A stretch of DNA of 9,756 nucleotides from an uncultured bacterium (GCA_946479205.1 CAMLFJ010000080.1:1-9756), one strand, 5' to 3'; positions 1 through 6,362 are shown, numbered from the stretch's first letter. Made by a program: numbers and translations. Notes: a model not told the origin generated them from the letters alone.

Positions 1-63
1 CTCGCTGACCGATCGGATGTACTCGCGGTTGAGCGCCTCGAGCGTCGCCTGGTCGTCGGCCAT
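1..63 (-). CDS. NTF2-like/SnoaL-like protein, 5' fragment
   Basis: This is the first 21 codons of a leftward gene that leaves the window. The readable N-terminus is MADDQATLEALNREYIRSVSE. It matches the start of the gene just upstream (TLEALNRGYLLAAEKSD), so I call it a second NTF2/SnoaL-like (DUF4440-type) small protein. The start ATG (63-61) lies 2 bp after the stop of the upstream gene. A GAGGTG Shine-Dalgarno sits 6 nt before it (plus-strand 70-75), inside the end of that gene, so the two are almost certainly co-transcribed and translationally coupled. Function is unknown. The family call rests only on the N-terminal similarity and gene order. Confidence 0.72.
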   Translation of the reverse strand, partial: MADDQATLEALNREYIRSVSE

Positions 64-65
64 GG

Positions 66-431
66 TCAGCACCTCACGAAGTGGGCGGATACGCAGAGCC
101 AGCGTCCGTTCCGCTCCTGCCAGATGTCGGTGTAGCGTCCCCGGCCGTGGCTGCCGTCCGGCCGCGTGTCCTCGAAGCTCGCGTGGATCAGGGCCACGTC
201 GCCCACGCGCTGGATGGAGACCTCGGGCGCGCGGAGGTTCGTGATGGTATGGGGCCGTCCGATGCGGGCCAGGAAGCCCGCCTTGTCCACGAAGGACCCG
301 TCGGGGTTGGTCGCGCGGTAGTCCTCGGCCAGGTGCTCGTCGTACCAGGCCACGTCGGACTTCTCCGCGGCGAGGAGATATCCCCGGTTCAAGGCCTCGA
401 GCGTCTCGAGATCGTCCGCCCTGCTCGCCAT
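66..431 (-). CDS. Nuclear transport factor 2-like (DUF4440/SnoaL-type) protein
   Basis: This is a 121-residue protein of typical size for a single cone-shaped NTF2-like domain. An N-terminal helix (residues about 7-30) is followed by the DEHLAEDYRATNPDGSFVDK stretch. The C-terminal sheet is characteristic of the DUF4440/SnoaL group: DVALIHASF, then GRGRYTDIWQERNGRWLCVSAHF (78-118, read in two parts), with the usual T-D-x-W and G-R-W positions. Such proteins are small cytoplasmic ligand-binding or isomerase-like proteins, and the substrate cannot be read from the sequence. The start at 431 is supported by AAGGAGG 8 nt upstream. It heads a leftward operon with a second related gene 2 bp downstream and is divergent from a MocR regulator, which makes it a plausible target of that regulator. 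Confidence 0.85.
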   Translation of the reverse strand: MASRADDLETLEALNRGYLLAAEKSDVAWYDEHLAEDYRATNPDGSFVDKAGFLARIGRPHTITNLRAPEVSIQRVGDVALIHASFEDTRPDGSHGRGRYTDIWQERNGRWLCVSAHFVRC

Positions 432-468
432 CGTCAGTTCCTCCTTCCGTTGTCATTCGAGCAGGGCT

Positions 469-497
469 ATCCTAGGCCCGATGCTGGCACCTAGGAA
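469..497 (-). promoter_or_regulatory. Candidate promoter of the NTF2 operon with two CCTAGG boxes
   Basis: The 123-bp divergent gap (432-554) holds two copies of the palindromic hexamer CCTAGG, at 471-476 and 490-495, with starts 19 bp apart. On the minus strand a TAGGAT -10 (474-469) overlaps the first box, and TTCCTA (497-492), a weak -35 match, overlaps the second. The spacer is 17 bp. Transcription would start near 462, giving a leader of about 30 nt that contains the AAGGAGG ribosome binding site. Boxes over both promoter elements are what an operator of the divergent MocR regulator could look like. This is inference; the -35 match is poor (3 of 6). No convincing promoter for the regulator itself was seen in the gap. 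Confidence 0.35.
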
Positions 498-554
498 GAG
501 CCAGTTTGTGAAGAATCGAAGGGGCCAGATGCATCGGCCTCCGAGGGAGGCGAC

Positions 555-2009
555 ATGCTGCTGAACGTGCGGGAGGCCGGAGGACCCCTCTATCGGCGCG
601 TCTACCTGGCGCTCAAGACCAAGATCCGGGCGGGCGGCCTCGGCCCCGCTACCCGGGTCCCGTCCACGCGCGCGCTGGCGAGGGACCTTGGCGTGTCGCG
701 CAACACCGTGATGCTGGCCTACGAGCAGCTCGCCGCGGAGGGCTACCTGGTGAGCCGCCACCGGGGCGCCACCTCCGTGGCGGGCATGGCCCGGCCGCGG
801 CCTGTCCCGGCGCCCGCTCGCCCCACGGCGGAGCGTCCGGTGGCGGTGTCCGCCTACGCGCGACGCCTGACCGCGCGGCTCGACCTCGCGCCCTCGCGCC
901 CGCCCGGGCCGCGGGCCACGCTCCGCTACGACTTCCGCTACGGCCGACCCGCGGTGGACGAGTTCCCACGCGAGATCTGGCGCCGGCTCTTGGCATCCCA
1001 CGCGCGCCGCGCCTCCTCCGACGCGCTCGGGTACGGCTCGCCCGCCGGCCACGGCCCGCTGCGCGCGGCGCTCAGCGAATACCTCGGCCGGGCGCGCGGA
1101 GTCGTGAGCGACCCGGATCGCATCGTCGTGGTGAACGGGACGCAGCAGGCGCTGGACCTGATCGCGCGCGTGCTGCTCGACCCCGGCGACGGCGCGGTGG
1201 TGGAGGAGCCGCACTATCCCGGCGCCACCATTCCCTTCGAGGCGGTGGGCGCCCGCCTCCTGCGCGTGCCGGTGGACGCGGGCGGGCTCGATCCGGCCCG
1301 GCTCCCGGCCGCCGCGCAGCGCCCGCGGCTGGCCTACGTGACGCCCTGCCACCAGTTCCCCAGCGGCGTCATCATGCCGCTCGAGCGGCGCCTGGCCCTG
1401 CTCCAGTGGGCGTCCCGGGTCGGCGCCTGGGTCGTCGAGGACGACTACGTGAGCGAGTTCCGCTACGAGGGCCGCCCGCTGGAGGCGCTCCAGTCGCTGG
1501 ACCGCGACGAGCGGGCGATCTACATGGGGTCCTTCTCGAAGACCCTGTTCCCCGCGCTGCGCGTGGGCTATCTCGTGCTGCCGCGCGCCCTGGTGCGCTC
1601 CTTCCTCGCCGCCAAGTGGGCCGCGGATCGCTTCTCCGCCCCGCTGTACCAGGAGGCGCTCGCCGAGCTGATCACCAGCGGCCAGTTCGAGCGCTATCTC
1701 CGCCGCGCGGGCGCCCGGAACGCGGGGCGCCGGCGGGCCCTCATCGGCGCGCTGCGCGAATGCTTCGGCCGCCGCGTGGAGATCGCGGGCGAGAACACCG
1801 GCGTGCACCTGGTGGTGTGGCTGAACGACGTGCCCCCGCGGGAGCTGGACGCCCTCGTCGCGCGGGCGGCCCGGGCCGGGGTAGGGATCTACTCGGTGGC
1901 GCCGTCCTACGCCGAGCCGCCCGGGCGCGCGGGCCTCCTCTTCGGCTATGCCGCGCTCACGGAAGGGGACATCCGCGCGGGTGTGCGCCGGCTGGCCGAG
2001 CTCGTGTAA
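555..2009 (+). CDS. MocR-family transcriptional regulator (GntR winged helix + aminotransferase domain)
   Basis: This is a 484-residue protein, normal for the MocR/PdxR/GabR family. Residues about 10-76 form the GntR-type winged helix, with the signature PSTRALARDLGVSRNTV and AYEQLAAEGYLVSRHRG. A linker (about 77-120, rich in Pro and Arg) leads to a fold-type I aminotransferase domain (about 121-484). Visible PLP-site features are NGTQQALDLI (194-203), the aspartate in VEDDYVSEFRY (D296/D297) and the Schiff-base lysine K329 in GSFSKTLFPALRVGY. The cofactor site therefore looks intact, and the protein should bind PLP and sense a PLP adduct or amino compound. Family members rarely work as enzymes. 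The start at 555 has GGGAGG 4 nt upstream. The gene is divergent from the NTF2-like pair and followed after 14 bp by a secreted hydrolase, so either could be its target. Which effector it senses is not visible. Confidence 0.93.
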   Translation: MLLNVREAGGPLYRRVYLALKTKIRAGGLGPATRVPSTRALARDLGVSRNTVMLAYEQLAAEGYLVSRHRGATSVAGMARPRPVPAPARPTAERPVAVSAYARRLTARLDLAPSRPPGPRATLRYDFRYGRPAVDEFPREIWRRLLASHARRASSDALGYGSPAGHGPLRAALSEYLGRARGVVSDPDRIVVVNGTQQALDLIARVLLDPGDGAVVEEPHYPGATIPFEAVGARLLRVPVDAGGLDPARLPAAAQRPRLAYVTPCHQFPSGVIMPLERRLALLQWASRVGAWVVEDDYVSEFRYEGRPLEALQSLDRDERAIYMGSFSKTLFPALRVGYLVLPRALVRSFLAAKWAADRFSAPLYQEALAELITSGQFERYLRRAGARNAGRRRALIGALRECFGRRVEIAGENTGVHLVVWLNDVPPRELDALVARAARAGVGIYSVAPSYAEPPGRAGLLFGYAALTEGDIRAGVRRLAELV

Positions 2010-2023
2010 GATCGCGGGCACTC

Positions 2024-3286
2024 ATGCACACTGCGCGGCGCGGGCTCGTCGGTCTCATCGCTCTCGTCTTCACGCTCACCCTGCCGCACGCTCCCCGGTC
2101 CGAGCCGCCGCCCGCCGCGGCGCAGGGCGCGACGATCACCCGAAACGGTCAGCTCGGCGGCGCCGACTACATGATCCAGGTCCCGGAAGGCTGGCGCGGC
2201 GGGCTCGTCGTCTTCGCGCACGGCATCCAGCGCGGTCCGGGCCGGGGCGATGTCCGCATGCTCCCGATCGCGAGCCACGTCCTGGCCCAGGGGCACGCGT
2301 GGATCGCATCCGGCTATCGCGAGCGCGAGTATCAGCCCCACCTGTTCATCGAGGACCTCGTCGCGCTCCGCGAGCTGTTCCTGAAGGAGGTCGGGGCGCC
2401 GCGCTGGTCGATCATCTACGGCCAGTCCATGGGCGGCCACATCACCGTCGCGTCCCTGGAGCAGCGGCCGGGCCTCTACCAGGGCGGTCTTTCGGAGTGC
2501 GGGCTCGTCGACGGCATCGGGATCGCCGATTATCTGATGGCGTACACCGCCGCGGCCGAGCTGATCTCCGGGGTGCCGATCCTCGATGCGCCCGACCGGC
2601 TGGCGTTCGGCCCGCTCCTCGAGGGCATCGTGCGGGCGCTCGGCATGCCGGGCTCGTACACCGCGCGCGGGCGGCAGTTCGACAGCGTCGTGAAGTACCT
2701 GATGGGCGCCGACCGCGCGGGCAACGACCTGCCCCTGCGCCTCCAGGGGCTCCAGGCGCGGTATCTGCTCAACATCATGCACCGCCCCCGGAACGTCGAG
2801 AACGAGCCGAATTTAGGCCTGCGCGCGGCGAGCACCGGCCACGTCAAGTACCGGATCGATCCCGGCCTGGGTCTCACCGAAGACGAGCTCAACGCGCGCG
2901 TCCGGCGGATCCACCCCGTGAAGGACGCCCGCTCGCCGGCCGTCAACCCGGTGTACGCGGAGCCGACCGGCCGACTCACGGTGCCGCTCCTCACGCTGCA
3001 CGAGACCGGTGACGCGTGGGTGCCGCTGAGCCTCGAGCAGTCGTACAAGCGCCGAACCATCGCGGCGGGGACGGACCACCTCCTCGTGCAGCGCGTGGTG
3101 CGGGCCCCAAGCCATTGCGGCGTCGACGGGGACACGCGGCGCCAGGCGTTCGACGATCTCGTCGCGTGGATCGAGCGCGGGGTACGGCCGGACGGCGAGG
3201 ACGTGCTCGCCCCCGATCTCTCACGCGTCGGGCTCAAGTGGACGCCCTACCTGCATCCGGAGGATCCGCTGGCCCCGCGCCGCTGA
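2024..3286 (+). CDS. Secreted alpha/beta hydrolase (esterase/peptidase-like)
   Basis: This is a 420-residue protein. Residues 1-34 look like a signal peptide: Arg5-Arg6, a hydrophobic core from LVGLIALVFTLTL, then PPPAAAQG with likely cleavage after AAA or AAAQ. The mature part is an alpha/beta hydrolase. The oxyanion motif is VVFAHGIQ (62-69), the nucleophile elbow GQSMGG has Ser135, the acid is probably Asp330 in HETGDAWVP, and the base is His364 in APSHCG. There are only two cysteines, C159 and C365, the latter next to the catalytic His. This suits a disulfide in an exported enzyme. The substrate is unknown; an esterase, feruloyl esterase-like enzyme or peptidase would fit. The ATG at 2024 is chosen because it begins the signal peptide. 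No good Shine-Dalgarno precedes it, and the open frame continues upstream only as a shadow of the regulator gene. The 14-bp gap suggests co-transcription with the MocR gene. Confidence 0.85.
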   Translation: MHTARRGLVGLIALVFTLTLPHAPRSEPPPAAAQGATITRNGQLGGADYMIQVPEGWRGGLVVFAHGIQRGPGRGDVRMLPIASHVLAQGHAWIASGYREREYQPHLFIEDLVALRELFLKEVGAPRWSIIYGQSMGGHITVASLEQRPGLYQGGLSECGLVDGIGIADYLMAYTAAAELISGVPILDAPDRLAFGPLLEGIVRALGMPGSYTARGRQFDSVVKYLMGADRAGNDLPLRLQGLQARYLLNIMHRPRNVENEPNLGLRAASTGHVKYRIDPGLGLTEDELNARVRRIHPVKDARSPAVNPVYAEPTGRLTVPLLTLHETGDAWVPLSLEQSYKRRTIAAGTDHLLVQRVVRAPSHCGVDGDTRRQAFDDLVAWIERGVRPDGEDVLAPDLSRVGLKWTPYLHPEDPLAPRR

Positions 3287-3303
3287 TCCGCCGGGCCATG
3301 TGC

Positions 3304-3318
3304 GTGGGCCGGCCCCAC
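3304..3318 (+). other. Short GC hairpin after the hydrolase gene
   Basis: GTGGG (3304-3308) and CCCAC (3314-3318) form a 5-bp stem around the loop CCGGC, 17 nt after the hydrolase stop. A C/T-rich stretch follows, but no run of T. It could help end transcription, yet it is short and such stems occur by chance in DNA this rich in G and C. Confidence 0.2.
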
Positions 3319-3357
3319 TCTCCGTCCTCTCCGCGCGGGTCGTAGTAGTCTGCTAGC

Positions 3358-3363
3358 AGGAGG
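3358..3363 (+). promoter_or_regulatory. Ribosome binding site that fixes a TTG start
   Basis: A perfect AGGAGG lies 8 nt before the TTG at 3372 and is the main reason to accept a non-ATG start there. It partly overlaps a 10-bp perfect palindrome, CTGCTAGCAG (3350-3359). Pairing of that palindrome in the mRNA could cover part of the site, though it has no loop as written and may act only as a DNA site, if at all. Confidence 0.65.
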
Positions 3364-3371
3364 TTCGTCGA

Positions 3372-3953
3372 TTGCGCCGACTGACCAGCCGGACCGGGCC
3401 CGCCCGGCTCTCGCGCCGGGCCGTCTTCCACGTTGATGGCCGCTCGTTCGGGGCCGTCATCACGTCGGACAAGGACGGCTACACCGCCGAGGCAACCGAC
3501 TTGCCCGCGTTGTGGTCCTTCGCCCCCACGCTCGACGCGGCCCTCGCGGACCTCGCCCGCCTCATGTCGTCCCGGCTCGGCACGGACGCCCTCCCGACCT
3601 GGCATACCAACCCACTCGATCGCCGACCGGACCTCCGGGCCCGGTTCTCCCGCGTGGTCGCCCGTGCCCTGGCCCGAGCGGTTGATCTGACCCCGTCCCG
3701 GCCAATCCAGGCGCGGGGAGTGGATGGGATGCCGCGGAGGCCTAGCCGGCATGGGGGTCTGAGTGCGGGGTGGGGCCTCGTGGCGGCCGCGATGGGGCTG
3801 ACGGCCTGCGCGCCCGGCCCCCCGGTCCCGCCCGCCTATACACAGGAGGAGCTGGCCGAGCGGTGCGTCCGCACCGGCGGCTGGTGGCACGGCGTGGCGG
3901 CCGATTCAACGTTCAGCGGGTTCTGCGAGTATTCCGCCCCGCGGTTTCCCTAG
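3372..3953 (+). CDS. HicB-like domain ORF reading into a lipoprotein gene
   Basis: The frame opens at TTG with a perfect AGGAGG 8 nt upstream and stays open for 193 residues. Residues about 17-68 read FHVDGRSFGAVITSDKDGYT, then AEATDLPALWSFAPTLDAALADLARL. This follows the HicB/UPF0150 pattern (strand, D-G-Y-x-A, D-L-P, then a T-L-x-x-A-L helix). HicB proteins are antitoxins, but no HicA-like partner or DNA-binding helix is visible, so this is at most an orphan or look-alike. Residues about 77-119 are a basic, low-complexity stretch. The rest (120-193) is the lipoprotein listed separately; its lipobox would fall at residue 146, where it cannot act as an N-terminal signal. Counting codons by hand, 4 of 76 end in A or T over 3372-3599 but 11 of 43 over 3600-3728. 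This suggests that the linker is weakly constrained and that the upstream gene may once have ended there. The HicB assignment is tentative. Confidence 0.5.
   Translation: MRRLTSRTGPARLSRRAVFHVDGRSFGAVITSDKDGYTAEATDLPALWSFAPTLDAALADLARLMSSRLGTDALPTWHTNPLDRRPDLRARFSRVVARALARAVDLTPSRPIQARGVDGMPRRPSRHGGLSAGWGLVAAAMGLTACAPGPPVPPAYTQEELAERCVRTGGWWHGVAADSTFSGFCEYSAPRFP
3729..3953 (+). CDS. Small putative lipoprotein with internal start
   Basis: Starting at the ATG at 3729, a 74-residue protein has a basic N-region (PRRPSRH), a hydrophobic core (LVAAAMG) and a lipobox LTAC with Cys27, as expected for a signal peptidase II substrate anchored in a membrane. The mature part is only 48 residues: a Pro/Gly linker, then YTQEELAERCVRTGGWWHG and FSGFCEYSAP. 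The two mature cysteines (in ERCVRTGG and GFCEY) could pair. GGGAG at 3716-3720, 8 nt before the ATG, is a usable ribosome binding site. The frame is open far upstream, so a gene caller might report one long ORF; the lipobox argues for this start. Function is unknown. Short lipoproteins of this C-x-x-x-G-G-W-W ... G-F-C-E-Y type are, from memory, frequent in Rokubacteria-like genomes; I could not check this. Confidence 0.68.
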   Translation: MPRRPSRHGGLSAGWGLVAAAMGLTACAPGPPVPPAYTQEELAERCVRTGGWWHGVAADSTFSGFCEYSAPRFP

Positions 3954-3962
3954 CTCCTCGGC

Positions 3963-4139
3963 ATGAGCACGGCGCCTCTCGACCGGCTGAGGGCGCAAAC
4001 CGCCTGGGCCGCGGGCATCGTCGAGAAGGTTCTCGACGGCTTCGGGCCGATCGCGCGGCAGCAGTTCCCGACGACGGATCTCTTCGTGCGCGGCCTGCTC
4101 GAACTGATGGACCGGGCGCTCGATCGGTCTCGACCGTGA
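3963..4139 (+). CDS. Small hypothetical protein, 58 aa
   Basis: This is an ORF from the ATG at 3963 to the TGA at 4137-4139, starting 9 nt after the lipoprotein stop. The protein begins MSTAPLDRLRAQTAWAAGIV and ends LFVRGLLELMDRALDRSRP. It is predicted to be mostly helical, with two amphipathic helices (about 5-30 and 38-55) joined by ARQQFPTTD. There are no cysteines, no signal sequence and no membrane segment. Codon third positions are largely G/C, like real genes here. No clear Shine-Dalgarno precedes it, so translation would depend on coupling to the lipoprotein gene. No family was recognised. It could also be a chance ORF. Confidence 0.5.
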   Translation: MSTAPLDRLRAQTAWAAGIVEKVLDGFGPIARQQFPTTDLFVRGLLELMDRALDRSRP

Positions 4140-4157
4140 TGAAGAATGGTGTAGGCT
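4130..4157 (+). promoter_or_regulatory. Weak candidate promoter of the dehydrogenase gene
   Basis: TCGACC (4130-4135) and TAGGCT (4152-4157) are separated by 16 bp. They match the sigma70 consensus at 4 and 3 of 6 positions. Transcription would begin near 4164, leaving a short leader with AGGAGG at 4171-4176. The promoter overlaps the end of the 58-aa ORF. The alternative is read-through from upstream genes. Confidence 0.25.
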
Positions 4158-4181
4158 GCGGGGCCAGGACAGGAGGAGACC

Positions 4182-5231
4182 ATGAAAGGCGTCGTGTTCC
4201 TCGGTGATCGCAAGCTGGAGCTGAGAGAGTTCCCCGACCCGTCGCCGGGCGCCCGAGAGGTGATCCTCGAGATCAAGGCGTCGGGCATGTGCGGCAGCGA
4301 TCTGCACAACTATCGGGCGCCGGTGCAGCCGGCGGGGGCCGTGGCCGGGGGTATCAAGCGGCAGGCCGGGGTGATCGCCGGGCACGAGCCGTGCGGGGTC
4401 GTGGCGGTGCTGGGCGCCGGCGTCTCCGAGAAGGAGGCGCGGGTCGGCCAGCGCGTGATGGACCACCACTACGACGGCTGCGGCCGCTGCAAGCACTGCC
4501 GCGCGGGCTGGACCCAGATGTGCCTCGAGGGGACCGTGGTCTACGGCTCGGGCGGGAACGGCGGCCACGCCCGCTACATGAAGGTGCCGGTCTCGACCCT
4601 GGTGCCGCTGCCCGACGCGCTCTCCTTCGTGACGGGGGCGGCGATCTCCTGCGGCACCGGCACCGCGTGGGGCGCGCTCCGGCGGCTCAATCTGCAAGGC
4701 GGCGAGACGATCGCCATCTTCGGCCAGGGCCCGGTGGGCCTGTCGGCGACCCAGCTCGCGGTCGTGATGGGCGCGCGCGTCATCGCGGTCGACATCTCAC
4801 CCGAGCGGCGCAAGCTCGCGCAGCAGTTCGGGGCGCACGAGGTGATCGACGGCAAGGCGGACATGGTGGCGGCGATCCGCGAGCTGACGCACGGCGAGGG
4901 CGCGCACAAGACGCTCGATGCCTCGTCCGCGCCGGAGGCCCGCGCGGCCGCGGTGCGCGCGGTGCGCTCGTGGGGCACCGCCTGCTTCGTGGGCGAGCGC
5001 GGCCAGGTCACGCTGGACGTGAGCCCGGACCTCCTGCGGCGGCAGGTGACGCTCGTCGGGTCCTGGACGTTCTCGAAGCAGGGCCAGGCCGAATGCGCGG
5101 AGTTCGTGGCCGACCGGGGCGTGGACGTGGAGCGGCTCTTCACGCACCGCTGGAAGCTCGAGCAGGCGGAGGAAGCCTACAAGCTCTTCGACACGCAGAC
5201 GACGGGCAAGGCGGTCATCCTGCCGTCGTGA
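4182..5231 (+). CDS. Zinc-dependent medium-chain alcohol/polyol dehydrogenase
   Basis: This 349-residue protein has the usual MDR length and layout. The GroES-like catalytic domain (1-150) carries catalytic-zinc ligands Cys37 (GMCGSDLH) and His68 with Glu69 (AGHEPCG). Cys157 (ISCGTGTAWG) is the likely third ligand. The structural-zinc cysteines C100, C103, C106 and C114 are all present. The Rossmann domain starts with IFGQGPVGLSATQLA (179-193). Asp204 at the end of the second strand (VIAVDIS) suggests NAD rather than NADP. The expected reaction is NAD-linked oxidation of an alcohol or polyol, or the reverse, in the cytoplasm. It resembles threonine- and sorbitol-dehydrogenase-type members, but the substrate is not readable. 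The start has AGGAGG 5 nt upstream. The 3' end overlaps the convergent flavin-enzyme gene by 17 bp. Confidence 0.94.
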   Translation: MKGVVFLGDRKLELREFPDPSPGAREVILEIKASGMCGSDLHNYRAPVQPAGAVAGGIKRQAGVIAGHEPCGVVAVLGAGVSEKEARVGQRVMDHHYDGCGRCKHCRAGWTQMCLEGTVVYGSGGNGGHARYMKVPVSTLVPLPDALSFVTGAAISCGTGTAWGALRRLNLQGGETIAIFGQGPVGLSATQLAVVMGARVIAVDISPERRKLAQQFGAHEVIDGKADMVAAIRELTHGEGAHKTLDASSAPEARAAAVRAVRSWGTACFVGERGQVTLDVSPDLLRRQVTLVGSWTFSKQGQAECAEFVADRGVDVERLFTHRWKLEQAEEAYKLFDTQTTGKAVILPS

Positions 5232-6294
5232 GCCAGGACTGGACCACCGGCACGACCTCCTTGGCGTAGAGGCGCAGCCCGGATTCGGCCAGGTCGAGGG
5301 GCGTGCCCCCGAAGCGGAACGACGTGGCGAGCTCGAAGTCGCCCACGAGGGCGCGCCGCTCCTCGAGCGTGCGCAGGATCCGGTCCGGCGTGCCCCAGAC
5401 CGCGGCCTCCATGAAGGCGGAGACGATCCCTTCCATCCCGATCTCCCGGGCCATCGCGATCTTCTGCGCGTAGGCGTCGTAGCCCTTCACGGTGCCGAAG
5501 TGCGGCCCGAGCAGCTCGTAGTGGTAGAAGTTGCTCTCCACGAACTTGCCCATGTAGCGACGGGCCTGCGCCTCCGCGTCCCCCATGGTCGGGGTACACA
5601 CGCAGAAGTCGGCGAGCAAGGGCGCCCTCGCCGGCTCGCCGTGCATCCGGCGCACCAGATCGCGGTGCTTCTGGATGGCCGGCATGCGCATGGGCCAGGG
5701 CCGGTCGGCGAACATCACCAGGCGCGCGTTCAGCTTGGCCGCCGAGACCACCGAGTCGTCGGAAGAGGCCACCGCGTACACGCGCCCGTCGAAGCTTCGC
5801 GTCGGGCGCGGGCGGATCTCGGTCCGGGGCTGCGGGTAGAACGGCCCGTCGCCGGCCATGAACCCGGTGCGGAGGCCCCGCAGGATCATCTCCGCCGCCT
5901 CGTCGAACCGCCCGCGCGACTCGTCCATCGTGCCGCGGAAGGCCTCGAACTCCCGCCGGGCGAGCCCGCGGCCGATGCCGAGGCGGAGCCGGCCGCGGCT
6001 GAGGTGGTCGAGGACGGACGCCTGCTCGGCGACCCGGAGGGGATCGTGCCAGGGCAGGATCACGGCGGCGGTGCCGAGGCCGACGTTCGGACACTCGGCG
6101 GCCAGATAGGACATGAGCTGGAGGTTGTCGGGGCAGAACGAATAGTCGTTGAAGTGGTGCTCCACGGACCAGAGCACGTCGAAGCCGAGATCGGCGGCCA
6201 GCCGGGCGAGCCGCAGCTCCTCGTCCCAGGCCTGCTCGTCGGAGACGTTGCTCCACCCGTAGGTGGCGAAGATCATCTGGAGACCTACGTCCAT
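5215..6294 (-). CDS. LLM-class flavin-dependent oxidoreductase
   Basis: This is a 359-residue luciferase-like TIM barrel. The family motifs are LGFDVLWSVEHHFNDYSFCP (36-55, with the E-H-H triplet at 45-47), VGLGTAAVILPWHDPLRVAE (71-90) and DHLSRGRLRLGIGRG (96-110). These enzymes use reduced FMN or F420 and either oxygen or a hydride acceptor. Cofactor and substrate cannot be fixed from sequence, and no flavin reductase gene lies nearby. The frame is open 40 codons further upstream. I chose the ATG at 6294 because GGGGGAGG lies 5 nt before it and the usual family N-terminus (MDVGLQMIF) begins there. The longer versions would also run through the promoter of the divergent gene. The end overlaps the stop region of the convergent dehydrogenase gene. 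Confidence 0.93.
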   Translation of the reverse strand: MDVGLQMIFATYGWSNVSDEQAWDEELRLARLAADLGFDVLWSVEHHFNDYSFCPDNLQLMSYLAAECPNVGLGTAAVILPWHDPLRVAEQASVLDHLSRGRLRLGIGRGLARREFEAFRGTMDESRGRFDEAAEMILRGLRTGFMAGDGPFYPQPRTEIRPRPTRSFDGRVYAVASSDDSVVSAAKLNARLVMFADRPWPMRMPAIQKHRDLVRRMHGEPARAPLLADFCVCTPTMGDAEAQARRYMGKFVESNFYHYELLGPHFGTVKGYDAYAQKIAMAREIGMEGIVSAFMEAAVWGTPDRILRTLEERRALVGDFELATSFRFGGTPLDLAESGLRLYAKEVVPVVQSWLTTAG

Positions 6295-6316
6295 CGCATC
6301 CTCCCCCAGGGACGCC

Positions 6317-6345
6317 ATGATTTCACGACTGCCGTCGGCCCACAA
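6317..6345 (-). promoter_or_regulatory. Weak candidate promoter of the flavin oxidoreductase gene
   Basis: On the minus strand TTGTGG (6345-6340) and AATCAT (6322-6317) are 17 bp apart, each with 4 of 6 consensus matches. Transcription would start near 6310, before the GGGGGAGG ribosome binding site. The match is modest and could be chance. Confidence 0.3.
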
Positions 6346-6362
6346 GCGGCGCGCTTCAATCG

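Noticed and set aside
453..2021. 522-codon minus-strand frame opposite the MocR gene
   Set aside because: No recognisable domain and biased composition. The plus strand encodes an intact MocR regulator with a PLP lysine.
1406..2023. Upstream extension of the secreted hydrolase
   Set aside because: It would cover the end of the MocR gene in another frame with Arg/Gly/Pro-rich sequence. The signal peptide begins at the ATG at 2024.
3287..4181. A HicA toxin partner for the HicB-like domain, making a toxin-antitoxin pair
   Set aside because: No small basic ORF with the HicA pattern was found upstream or downstream. The neighbours are a hydrolase, a lipoprotein and a helical 58-aa ORF.
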